DNA of 64,000 bases from Actinopolyspora lacussalsi subsp. righensis (GCF_900116555.1 NZ_FPAT01000014.1:1-64000); one strand, 5' to 3'. Counted from the first letter of the stretch, positions 8,129 to 16,050 are shown. Numbers and translations are program-made. Notes: generated from the letters alone by a model not told the origin.

Positions 8129-8923
8129 GTGATCACTCTTTACTGCGGCGATATAGTCGGGGATCAGGCGACCAATCGGCTTGCTGAAAGCTTGCCCGAT
8201 CTGCGACGTAAGCACGGGGTAGACCTAGTGGTAGCCAATGCCGAAAACAGTGCTCCGAACGGCCTGGGGATGGGTACGAAACAGGTGGAGCAACTATTGG
8301 ATGCCGGAGTTGACGTAATCACCGGCGGAAACCACTCCTGGGACAGCGAGGAATCGATCGAGTCACTCAGCCTACCTCAGGTAATACGTCCAGAGAATCT
8401 GAGTGACGGGGTCCCCGGGCGAGGTTATGTACATCTCGAAGTCGGTGATGAAACGGTCACCGTGATCAACTTGGCCGATCACTGCGCCTTGAAGAACGTG
8501 GAAGCCGCTGCGGGTAGGTTCCTTCCGGCCTACGAAGGATGGAAGACGGCTCAGAAGAAGGGGGAAGTGATAGTCGACTATCACGGTGATCATGTGTTGG
8601 AGAAACAGATATTCGCCCATGCGGTCGATGGTTCTGCCACAGCGGTATTCGGCAGTCATACGCATGAGGCGACCATGCCGCTGCACGTGTTGCCCAGCGG
8701 TACGGCCTTCGTTACCGATGTCGGAATGACAGGTCCGGATCACGGTGTTCAAGGTTTCGATCCGGAAAATCTTGTATCCAACCTGAAAAGCACCGGAGAT
8801 GCTTTTTCCGGACCGTTGCCACCGGTTCGCGTGGGTCCGATTGTGCTGGGGGCCGTGTTGCTGGAAACTCATCAAGGACGAACAGTACGACTGGAGCGAA
8901 TTTCCTGGAACGAGGTGAACTGA
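8129..8923 (+). CDS. YmdB/TIGR00282-family metallophosphoesterase (proposed 5-deoxyribose-1-phosphate phosphatase)
   Basis: A 264-residue protein with all the dinuclear metal motifs of the YmdB family: GDIVG at 7-11, NAEN at 37-40, GGNHSWD at 66-72, DYHGD at 150-154, GSHTHE at 175-180 and TDVGMTGP at 196-203. Most relatives have DFHAE at the fourth motif. The GTG at 8129 is preferred, with GAGGAG ending five bases before it; the frame extends 22 codons upstream without a ribosome site. Known relatives hydrolyse phosphodiesters such as 2',3'-cAMP. The gene abuts the cyclase gene and belongs to a nucleoside-sugar island, so it is proposed to remove phosphate from the sugar-1-phosphate, the step done by SalN in salinosporamide synthesis. 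Confidence 0.85.
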   Translation: MITLYCGDIVGDQATNRLAESLPDLRRKHGVDLVVANAENSAPNGLGMGTKQVEQLLDAGVDVITGGNHSWDSEESIESLSLPQVIRPENLSDGVPGRGYVHLEVGDETVTVINLADHCALKNVEAAAGRFLPAYEGWKTAQKKGEVIVDYHGDHVLEKQIFAHAVDGSATAVFGSHTHEATMPLHVLPSGTAFVTDVGMTGPDHGVQGFDPENLVSNLKSTGDAFSGPLPPVRVGPIVLGAVLLETHQGRTVRLERISWNEVN

Positions 8924-8925
8924 AA

Positions 8926-9774
8926 ATGAGTGAAATTCTAGGGGAGCGTGACTCGGAAATCTCGCGAAGCACGCGAAATGTCGAAGTTGTTGATCTGTCC
9001 CTGCAACTGTCCGAAAACCTTCCGTGTGATTGGTCCCTGCATCAGCCTTTCCAGCACAAGGTCTGGAATTGGTTCGCCACTCGTGATGAGCAGGTAGGGC
9101 CAATTTACAACCGGAGTGGTGTGCCGTACGCCACCTCTTGGATGGCAATTGATGAGCACACCGGTACTCACTTCGACGCTCCGAGCCACTTCGTTCCTCC
9201 GCCCGGTTCCGGAGTACCGGGTTCCGCGCCAGCCGGAGAAATTTCCGCGGAGAAAGTCGAAATTTCCCAGTTGATGGGAAGCGCCAGCGTGCTCGACCTC
9301 TCTTTCCTTACCGATCAGGACGGAGAAGCGGGAGTAAGTCCTTTTATTCGCCCTGAGCACATCACTGCTTGGGAGGATTCCCACGGAACCCTGAACCCAG
9401 AAAGTGTCGTTCTGTTCCGAACAGGTTGGGACCGCTTCTTCCAGCCAAAACCCCAGGGGAGCGCTTACCTGTACGACGTGATCGTGACGGGAAAAAGCCC
9501 TGGCTGGCCCGCTCCTGATGTTCCGACGATGGAACTACTGATCGAACGCGGAGTCCGGTGTGTCGGTACCGACGCGCCATCCATGGGAGCCGCGCATGAC
9601 GGTGTGCCGGTTCACGTGCGCGGTTTGAGTGAGGGAATGCTGTACGTAGAGTGCCTTACCGGACTCGAAAAGCTCTCCCCGAAGGGGGATTGGTTTTGTT
9701 TCCTTCCGCTCAAGGTCGAAGGTGGCACCGGAGCACCGGGGCGTGCTGTCGCATTACGCCAACTGGACCGGTAG
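8926..9774 (+). CDS. PF04199 cyclase/kynurenine formamidase-like hydrolase (proposed aldonolactonase)
   Basis: A 282-residue metal-dependent hydrolase carrying the family signature HTGTHFDAPSH at 78-88, which provides the metal ligands His78, His82 and Asp84. Members include kynurenine formamidase and isatin hydrolase, which open amide or lactam bonds; hydrolysis of a lactone is chemically equivalent. It starts three bases after the phosphoesterase stop, so the two are co-transcribed and probably translationally coupled. In the proposed pathway it opens the 5-deoxyribonolactone made by the dehydrogenase. The assignment to the family is firm; the lactonase role is an inference from position. 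Confidence 0.8.
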   Translation: MSEILGERDSEISRSTRNVEVVDLSLQLSENLPCDWSLHQPFQHKVWNWFATRDEQVGPIYNRSGVPYATSWMAIDEHTGTHFDAPSHFVPPPGSGVPGSAPAGEISAEKVEISQLMGSASVLDLSFLTDQDGEAGVSPFIRPEHITAWEDSHGTLNPESVVLFRTGWDRFFQPKPQGSAYLYDVIVTGKSPGWPAPDVPTMELLIERGVRCVGTDAPSMGAAHDGVPVHVRGLSEGMLYVECLTGLEKLSPKGDWFCFLPLKVEGGTGAPGRAVALRQLDR

Positions 9775-9861
9775 GTGGAAGCACTTCGTTGTGATACTCC
9801 GCTCCGAACCGTCTGCTCGGTATTCCTCTCCGGAGGAGAACTCATTCGGACAAGGTGGCGT

Positions 9862-9894
9862 CAGGGCTGATCGTGTTTACCACGATCAGCCCTG
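9862..9894 (+). terminator. Terminator hairpin after the cyclase gene
   Basis: A perfect 14-bp stem (CAGGGCTGATCGTG, 9862-9875; CACGATCAGCCCTG, 9881-9894) with a five-base loop, 87 bases past the cyclase stop. There is no T-tract, which is common in actinomycetes. It marks the right end of the island. Confidence 0.8.
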
Positions 9895-9911
9895 GCCTGG
9901 TTGGCGCCGCG

Positions 9912-9940
9912 CTCCTGAAGTTGTCCTGAGCCGCATAGTA
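9912..9940 (+). repeat. Tn3-leader repeat, copy A
   Basis: These 29 bases match 11915-11943 in inverted orientation at 27 of 29 positions. Each copy lies just upstream of a Tn3-transposase segment reading away from it, so it is probably the 5' leader or an end-proximal site of related elements. Confidence 0.75.
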
Positions 9941-9951
9941 ATAAGAAGTCG

Positions 9952-10098
9952 GTGCCCATCGGGATGCCCGCGGATTTCGAGTCCAGCCTGGACGTGCACT
10001 ACGCCGAGCTGCGCCAGCCGCTGGATCCCAGTGAGTTCATCACCGACCTGCGTACCCGCATGAACAAGGCCTTGCAGCGGTGCGATGCCGCTCTGCCA
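9952..10098 (+). pseudogene. Short Tn3-transposase fragment, plus strand
   Basis: About 45 codons (MPADFESSLDVHYAELRQPL, then FITDLRTRMNKALQRCDAAL) match an internal part of Tn3-family transposases. They align with LPADFESTRDVHYEALRKPR encoded on the opposite strand at about 10310-10430. The two copies differ at many residues, so they come from different elements rather than a fresh duplication. The fragment breaks off near 10098 where the minus-strand transposase begins. Confidence 0.7.
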
Positions 10099-10099
10099 C

Positions 10100-11867
10100 C
10101 GAGGAGAATTTCATTGGTGAACTCGGTGAGGAAGTCGGCGTCTTTGAGTACATCGAGCAGATCCCTCGTGCCCCAGCGACGGATCACCTCGTGCTCGACC
10201 TTAGTCAGGGTACGCGGCTCCGGCAGCGGGTCGAGTTTGGGCACCGTGATCCACGGTTCGCCGCGCCGCCGCGTGATCCGCACTCCACCAGCCGTGCTGT
10301 TGGCCAGGGTGGTGTCGCAGCGGTCCAGCGCCGTGGTCATGCGCTGCTTGAGGTCGGCGATGAAGGTCTCGGTCTCGCGAGGTTTGCGCAGCGCCTCGTA
10401 GTGCACGTCGCGGGTGGATTCGAAGTCAGCCGGCAGGTGGTCCTCGGGATTGCTCCACCGGTTTTCGCCGGCCACGTACGCCTCACGGCGCCGCAGCACT
10501 TCCCGCAGGGACACCAGCACGCACAGCTCGTAAGGGATGCGCTCGATGCGACCGCGCTCGTCGATGACCGCCTCACGCCAAGCTTTCGGCACCACCCCCT
10601 CGATGGACACCGTCTCGCCGGCGTCGTAGAACCGGATCTTGCCGTCGACCTCGCGGTAGCGGCCCAGCAGCTCCAAAGCCTGCATGATCGGCCGGTAGGT
10701 GGTGTCGTTGCACCGAAACTCCAGCGCGGCCAACAACACTGGCAGCATCCACCGGTAGTGGTTCGAATACGACCCCGCGCAGCACCGTGCGCACCCGGCG
10801 GCACAGGAACGCCTGCTCGGTGCTCTTGGCCTGGGTTACCAGTTCCTGCAGGGTCTTATCGCTGACGATCGGATACAGCGCGGTGTGCACCTGCTCGCTC
10901 CAGCGCCGTCTCGGCCAGCCGAAACAAGATGCCCTCCTTGCCCCCGCCCCCGGCGCAGATCCTCGGGGAACTCGCGCTTCACACGTCGTTCGGCACGGGT
11001 GTTGACCTTGTACACCAGGATGATCAACAGATCCACCAGCGCATCGATGATCTCGCTTTGACGTATCCAGCACAACGCAGCAAGAAGCGTCAAACGAACC
11101 TCGCGGGGGCGCTATCCCGCAGGTCGGACGGGTACGAGCGCATCGCCCGCGCCCGCCAGGCAGCCACCAGCTTCTCGAAGAGTCGGCGAACAGCCCGCTC
11201 GGCGGCCCCAGCTGGCGCACCGCCGTCAGCTTGTCGACCTCGACCAGCACCGTCTCCAACCCGACCTGACCAGGATCGGCCTTCAACTCCGCCAACAGAC
11301 CCCGCCCCGCGGAGTCGTACTCGGCGACCAAGGTCTCCAGTACGGCCACACTCGTCCCCGATAGACGCTCGACAGTGCGGAGGAAAAGCCGCTGCTCGAA
11401 CGTCGAACAGGCCGAACCGATGAGGCGGTCCAACACGCCCAGGTGGCTCGATCCCCTCGGCCCGACACCGCGCCAACGCCACCTGCCGCAGCCGGTCCTC
11501 ACGCAGCTCGACCGGGCAAACCTCCTCGGCCAACCACCCAGCCAGCTTGTCCTCATCACCCCGAGAGAACTCACGAAAGCTGAACGCGGCCCGAATCTGC
11601 GCTCGATGATCTTTGATCGAGCGGGGCCGGCACGAGTAGCACCCCGGACTCCTTCGCATCCACGCCGACCTGCTCGGCGACGTAGCCAACCGCCTGCGGC
11701 GGCACCTCCTCGTCATACCGCGGGAACCGCGCCTCGATCTCGAAGAACTTCAGCAACAATGCGAAGCCGGGTCGGGTCGACACGGACTTGTTGCCCACCA
11801 AGCGCCACTCGTCACCAACCAGCGTCCACGACCCCACCAGCTCTTCCGAAGCCCACTCGCGCTGCAC
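10100..11867 (-). pseudogene. Decayed Tn3-family transposase lacking its C-terminus
   Basis: Reading leftward from about 11867, the N-terminal DUF4158 domain is clear (WASEELVGSWTLVGDEWRLV, then FALLLKFFEIEARFPRYDEE). It continues in at least three different frames (FREFSRGDEDKLAGWLAEEV; LRELLREVTEH-like regions are absent; IRQSEIIDALVDLLIILVYK; FRCNDTTYRPIMQALELLGR). The last readable part ends with LTEFTNEI near 10105. The C-terminal part with the final catalytic acid and the terminal repeat are gone. Several frameshifts make it inactive. Confidence 0.8.
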
Positions 11868-11914
11868 AGGCGCACACTATCGATCATCGTTCACACCCAC
11901 TCCCGAGCCTCCGC

Positions 11915-11943
11915 TACTTTGCGGCTCAGGACAGCTTCAGGAG
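11915..11943 (-). repeat. Tn3-leader repeat, copy B
   Basis: Inverted match (27 of 29 bases) to 9912-9940, located 48-76 bases upstream of the decayed transposase start on the minus strand. Confidence 0.75.
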
Positions 11944-12030
11944 TACAGGGCCGAGAAGTGAGCCTGGCACTAGAATGATGAATATTCGTCACCGTGACTT
12001 TATTGTCCCGTAGAGTTTCACCTTCATTTG

Positions 12031-13305
12031 TCAGTCCTCTTCGGCCTCATCCGGTTCCGTCGTGGGGTCCGTGACCTCGGTGGTCGATTGCAGGGTGGTG
12101 GCGACGAGATCGGCGGCACTGCGCTCGGGGTGGCGGGCCGCGTGGTTGTAGACGCTCTGGGTGGTGGCGATGCTGGTGTGGCCGAGATCGGCCTGGACAT
12201 CGGCGAGGGCGGCGCCGGATTCGACGGCGGTGGTGACGTAGAAGTGGCGCAGCGCGTGAGGGTGGAGCGCTTCGGCGATCTCGCGCAGTTCGGGGCTGGT
12301 TCCCGCCAGTCTGCGCAGCAGCTGCCACAGCCCCTGGCGGGTGCACCGACGGCCGCTGCGAGTACTGATCAGAGGTTGGGGACCGGAGCTGGTCTGGCCG
12401 CGTGGGGCTGGACGGTTGTTCTGCTGGGTGGCGTCGCGGGTGTGCAGGTAGTCGGTCAGGGTGGTCTCGACGCTCTCGGGTAGGTAGACGATGCGGGGTT
12501 TGTCGCCCTTGCCGGGGACGCGCAGCGCGCGGCGACCGCGTGTGGTGTGCAGGTCGGAGCGGTTGAGAGCACACATCTCGCTGACGCGCAGCCCCAGGGT
12601 CAGCAGGGCGATCACGGTTGTGGCACGGGCGGTGTCCTGTGGGGAGGCACCGCGTCGAGGAGCGGCCGCGGCGGTGTAGAGAGCGCGCACCTGCTCCACG
12701 GTGAGGTTCAGCGCGTGACCGGTCTCGCGGTTTCCGGAAAGCCCGAGGCGGCGACGGTTGAGCGCTGCCGGGTTACCGCTGGTCAAACCGGTCTCGGCGA
12801 GGTGGGCGTAGAGGGCTTTGAGAGTGGCGAGCATGCGTTCGCGTGTGGTGCGGGCCGCCTCGGCGGTGGCCAGTTCGTCCAGCCAGGCTTTGACGTGGGC
12901 ACTGTGGGCGGACAGGGGATCGATCCGGTGAGCGGCGCACCACCGCAGCCAGTGCAGCTCGCGCAGTTTTCCCGGAGCCGCGGGCGGAGGGCGTCGGGTG
13001 GTCCTCGCCGGAGTCGGTGTCCGCGGGTCGAGGCCGAGGACGGCAGCATAGGCATCCACCGTGGCGCCCCAACCGGGCGGACCTGATTCCGCGGCGGCCC
13101 AGTCGGCCAGCTCCTCGGGCCCCGCGGGCAAGCCGAGGCCGGTGGCGTAGGTGCGGCGGGTGGCGGCATTGCCGTAACCGGCCAGCCAGTCGGCGATGGC
13201 GGCCAGCAGTCGCACCGGTTGTTCGGCGCCGGGCCACGGCTCATGGGGGTGCCCAGTTTTCGGCGTCCTCGACGCGGCTCGCTCCAGCGGGCTGTTCTTA
13301 GTCAT
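12031..13305 (-). CDS. Tyrosine recombinase (TnpS-like)
   Basis: A 424-residue phage-integrase-family recombinase. The catalytic set is complete: Arg240 (GLRVSEMC), Lys266 (PGKGDK), His350 and Arg353 (HALRHFY), His376 (LGHTSI) and the nucleophile Tyr386 (SVYNHA). A SAM-like core-binding domain occupies roughly residues 110-180. The ATG at 13305 follows AAAGGTG at a good distance; the frame runs 41 codons further up through the A/T-rich spacer and is rejected. It is divergent from a coiled-coil gene and next to Tn3-transposase remains. Tn4651-type Tn3 elements have the same layout (tnpS, rst site, tnpT) and use it to resolve cointegrates. A plain XerC-like or integron-type role is the alternative. 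Confidence 0.85.
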   Translation of the reverse strand: MTKNSPLERAASRTPKTGHPHEPWPGAEQPVRLLAAIADWLAGYGNAATRRTYATGLGLPAGPEELADWAAAESGPPGWGATVDAYAAVLGLDPRTPTPARTTRRPPPAAPGKLRELHWLRWCAAHRIDPLSAHSAHVKAWLDELATAEAARTTRERMLATLKALYAHLAETGLTSGNPAALNRRRLGLSGNRETGHALNLTVEQVRALYTAAAAPRRGASPQDTARATTVIALLTLGLRVSEMCALNRSDLHTTRGRRALRVPGKGDKPRIVYLPESVETTLTDYLHTRDATQQNNRPAPRGQTSSGPQPLISTRSGRRCTRQGLWQLLRRLAGTSPELREIAEALHPHALRHFYVTTAVESGAALADVQADLGHTSIATTQSVYNHAARHPERSAADLVATTLQSTTEVTDPTTEPDEAEED

Positions 13306-13376
13306 TTTCACCTTTCGAATCCTCCTGCGGCACGTCCCATCCAGGTTAGCAACAAAACAACACTTTCGTAGCAAAG

Positions 13377-13400
13377 TTGGTTTTATATAATTAAAACCAA
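13377..13400. other. Candidate recombination core (rst-like) between the divergent genes
   Basis: TTGGTTTTA (13377-13385) and TAAAACCAA (13392-13400) are perfect inverted 9-mers around the six bases TATAAT (13386-13391). Tyrosine recombinases act on two such arms about a 6-8 base crossover region. The flanks carry a direct repeat, AAAGTTGG at 13373-13380 and AAAGTTGC at 13405-13412. The whole 140-bp spacer (13306-13445) is strikingly A/T rich and must also contain both promoters. Confidence 0.6.
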
Positions 13401-13445
13401 AACTAAAGTTGCGATATGTATAATACAAAACTAGGCTGATGGGTC

Positions 13446-14594
13446 ATGGAAACCGCCACCGACGACACGGCCCCGCAGGGCCGGTGCAAGCTGGCTGCCT
13501 GCCGCGCCTCACTGCCTCCCGCCGGCCCGCGCGGTGGTCGACCTCCCGAGTACTGCCCGGACCGCACCTGGCCCGGCGGAAAGACCTGCAAACAACTCGC
13601 CGCCGCCCAATCCGCCCTGCACGAGGCTTTCGGCGATGCCCCCGGTGCCACATTGGACAGCGCGGCCGGTGACTTCGCCCGAGCCGCCGACGCCGTCGTC
13701 GTTCCACTGTCCGAGCTGCACACTGCCCTGGAACAAGTACGCGGCCAGGTCACCGAGGAACTGACCACCGCCGCGGCGACCGCCACCGGCGCTCGCGCCG
13801 AAGCCGCCGAAGCCCGCGAGACAACCCGAATCGCGGAGAACGCTCGTACCGAGGCCGAACAGGCCCAAGCACTCGCCGAGCAAGCCCGATCCGAGGCCGA
13901 AACCGCCGCGACCGAAGCCCGCGGGGAAGCCGAGCAAGCCCGATCCGAGGCCGAGCAGGCCCGTTCGGAACGAGCCGCCGCCATCGACGCACAGCACCGA
14001 GCCGAAACCCAGGCCGCCGCGCACGAAGCCACCGCGACAGCCGCCACCGACCGCGCCACCACGGCCGAGGAACGAGCCGCGACCGCGACCGCCGAGCTGA
14101 CCCAGGCGCGCGAACGCATCGCCGCTCTGGAAGCCGAACGCGACGCGTTGCGGTCCACGCTGGAGACCGAACGTCGAACGCACGAGGCCAACGAGGCAGA
14201 CCTCCGACAAGCCCGCGACACCGCCCAGACGGCCGCCCAGGCCGCCGAGACCCGCGTCGAACAGGCCCAAACCCACCTCGACCAGGCCCTGACCCGCGCG
14301 GACAACGCCGAGACCCGCGTCGAACAGGCCGAATCCCAGCTCGCCCACGTCCACCAGCGAGCCACCGACGCCGCTGCCGACGCCGCCACCGCCCGGGCAG
14401 GTGCCGAGACCGTCACCAGTGAACTGACCCAGGCCAGGGCGCGACTACGGAACCTGCACGAGATCCTTCTCGAACCGCACGAGACCGACGAGCATCTCCG
14501 GAACCGTCTGCTCGCGTCCCTGCTCCACGAACCGGTCGAGCAGCCGCCGGCCTCTGATGAGAACAGCGCACCTCCGACCGGGGGCACACCATGA
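13446..14594 (+). CDS. Cys-rich N-terminal, long coiled-coil protein (TnpT/KfrA-like)
   Basis: A 382-residue protein. Residues ~12-50 hold four cysteines (GRCKLAAC, EYCPD, KTCKQ) in an arrangement suggesting a small zinc or DNA-binding module with an Arg/Pro-rich loop. From ~75 to ~355 it is an almost unbroken Ala/Glu/Gln/Arg coiled coil with repeats such as EQARSEAE. Such proteins occur as plasmid KfrA and as TnpT, the helper that binds the rst site beside the TnpS recombinase. The divergent recombinase and shared spacer favour the TnpT role. The ATG at 13446 lacks a strong ribosome site. The A/E/R repeats make the DNA itself look repetitive at 13830-13990. Confidence 0.7.
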   Translation: METATDDTAPQGRCKLAACRASLPPAGPRGGRPPEYCPDRTWPGGKTCKQLAAAQSALHEAFGDAPGATLDSAAGDFARAADAVVVPLSELHTALEQVRGQVTEELTTAAATATGARAEAAEARETTRIAENARTEAEQAQALAEQARSEAETAATEARGEAEQARSEAEQARSERAAAIDAQHRAETQAAAHEATATAATDRATTAEERAATATAELTQARERIAALEAERDALRSTLETERRTHEANEADLRQARDTAQTAAQAAETRVEQAQTHLDQALTRADNAETRVEQAESQLAHVHQRATDAAADAATARAGAETVTSELTQARARLRNLHEILLEPHETDEHLRNRLLASLLHEPVEQPPASDENSAPPTGGTP

Positions 14595-14752
14595 GCGCCC
14601 ACGGTCATTCCACCCGCTGATCACAGGTCGTTAGCGCGGCATCCGTGGCGGCGAAGTTCTCCGGTTCCTACGTCGGGCCGCAGGTTAGGGACTGCTCGAT
14701 CGTGGTGTGCGCCGGTGTGTTCGGCGCCGACGGGGCGTTAGCCTGTCGAGGT

Positions 14753-14971
14753 ATGCGTCGGATCGCGGTCGTCGGGAGTGGTGGGGCGAGGAAAACGACG
14801 TTCGCCCGTGAACTCGGGCGTCGTACGGGGATCGCTGTGGTCAACCTCGACGAGTTCTACTGGCGCCCCGGCTGGCGCCGTCCCGACCGCGAGTCCACCC
14901 TTGTGCTCAGGCTCGGGTTTCCCGTGATCGGCGTGGCCGACATGGATCGCGCTGTCAACTTCTGGACGTAA
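14753..14971 (+). pseudogene. Chimeric remnant: P-loop kinase head joined to VOC-domain head
   Basis: From the ATG at 14753 the first ~47 residues match the start of FlaR/adenylate-kinase-like P-loop proteins (RRIAVVGSGGARKTTFAREL, then VVNLDEFYWRPGWRRP). The phosphate loop has Ala-Arg where Gly-Lys is usual. This is then fused to the opening of a glyoxalase/VOC protein (LGFPVIGVADMDRAVNFW), which stops immediately. Two unrelated gene starts have been joined by a deletion, leaving nothing likely to work. Confidence 0.7.
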
Positions 14972-15031
14972 AGATGTCAACCTCGACTGGCCCCAGAATG
15001 ACGGCCTGAGGTGGACCCGCTCGAGCTCTCT

Positions 15032-15571
15032 TCAGCCTGACGGTTGTTGGTCGAGCAGCCCGACGGGGTCGGCGCTGTAGGCGACCATCCAGCTGGGGTC
15101 GATGCGATACCAGATGTTCTCGTCCCAGAACGGATCGTCGCCATCGCCGTCGTAGTGGTTGACGAGGTAGTCGCGGATTGTCGGCCAAGTCGGGTCGCTG
15201 CTCGTCCCCTCGGGGTTCAGCGGAACGGCGTGTCCATGCGTGAAAATGCCGAGCTGCTCGCCGCGCATGAAGGTCGCGCTGATGCCGGGCCGCGCCGCGA
15301 GATGACGGGCTTTAGCGGCTTGGCGGTGGGTGCCGACGATCCAACGGCCGTGCAGGAGGTGCCCGTCGGCGCCACTGATGCGTGGCTCGCCGCGCCGGGT
15401 GACTGTGGCGATGGCCAGGGTGCACATGCCTTGGCAGACTCGGACGACCTGCTCGGCGTCCAAGGTGCTTTCACCTGGACGGATGATCGACTTGAGATGG
15501 CTGCTGGAGTCAGCCCAAGACGTGTCGAGCAGGACTTGGAGGCTGTGGAGCTCATCGGGAGTTTCGAACAT
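15032..15571 (-). CDS. Pyridoxamine 5'-phosphate oxidase-family flavoprotein
   Basis: A 179-residue split-barrel protein of the PPOX/FMN-binding class. Landmarks are the strand TLAIATVTRRGEPRISGADG, then GRWIVGTHRQAAKARHLAAR and a C-terminal WYRIDPSWMVAYS. Such proteins bind FMN, F420 or heme and reduce varied substrates; which one applies cannot be told from sequence. It stands alone between the chimeric remnant and a truncated resolvase, so it survived in a decaying region. Confidence 0.8.
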   Translation of the reverse strand: MFETPDELHSLQVLLDTSWADSSSHLKSIIRPGESTLDAEQVVRVCQGMCTLAIATVTRRGEPRISGADGHLLHGRWIVGTHRQAAKARHLAARPGISATFMRGEQLGIFTHGHAVPLNPEGTSSDPTWPTIRDYLVNHYDGDGDDPFWDENIWYRIDPSWMVAYSADPVGLLDQQPSG

Positions 15572-15834
15572 TCGGCTAGTTAATCAGCTCCCACCGACAA
15601 AAGCGCCTGTTCGTTGATGCGGGGTAGCTGGGCAGCGACTCTCTCGCCTCTCACCAAAAGCCAACCGGTGAGCGGGGACTCTCGTGTTAGGGCGCGTTGA
15701 GCGCCCGTAAGGGGACCCCTTGCATACACCCGTCGACATGGCGCTTCGTGAGTCGTGGCCTGGACGTGCGACGTCGCAGATACCCCATACGATGAAAATT
15801 CCGGCCGTCGGAGGCTAAACGTACGCTCGCGATC
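15572..15834. other. Intergenic stretch with two small inverted repeats
   Basis: Contains GGGCGC/GCGCCC (15690-15695 and 15701-15706, loop GTTGA), followed immediately by AAGGGG-A-CCCCTT (15709-15721). These could be part of a transposon end or resolution site next to the truncated resolvase. No gene is seen. Confidence 0.4.
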
Positions 15835-16050
15835 ATGTCTGAGACGATCACCGGCTACGCCCGCTGCTCCACCGACGAACAAGACCTCGCCGCCCAACGC
15901 CAACGGCTGGGCGAGCTCGGCATCGCCGACGAGCGGATCTATCTTGACCACGGACTGACCGGAACCACCCGAGCCCGCCCTGGTCTCGATCAGGCACTCG
16001 CCGCCGTCCGCGAAGGCGACGCCCTCGTCGTACCGAAGCTCGACCGACAC
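15835..16050 (+). pseudogene. Serine resolvase truncated after its N-terminal domain
   Basis: The first ~72 residues are a good Tn3-type resolvase start, including the active-site motif YARCSTDEQDLAAQRQRLGE and DERIYLDHGLTGTTRARPGL through VVPKLDR. Where relatives continue with LARSVxDAR, the frame here runs into unrelated sequence and ends at about 16308. The catalytic core helix and DNA-binding domain are missing. It is closely related to the broken copy at 2051-2583. Confidence 0.85.

Noticed and set aside
12031-13305. Integrase of an integrated element with att sites in a tRNA gene
   Set aside because: No tRNA or flanking direct repeats were seen, and the divergent coiled-coil partner and Tn3 remains point to a TnpS-type role.
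13830-13990. Tandem DNA repeats (GCCGAGCAAGCCCGATCCGA-like units)
   Set aside because: They follow from the Glu/Ala/Arg coiled-coil repeat of the encoded protein and are not an independent repeat array or CRISPR.
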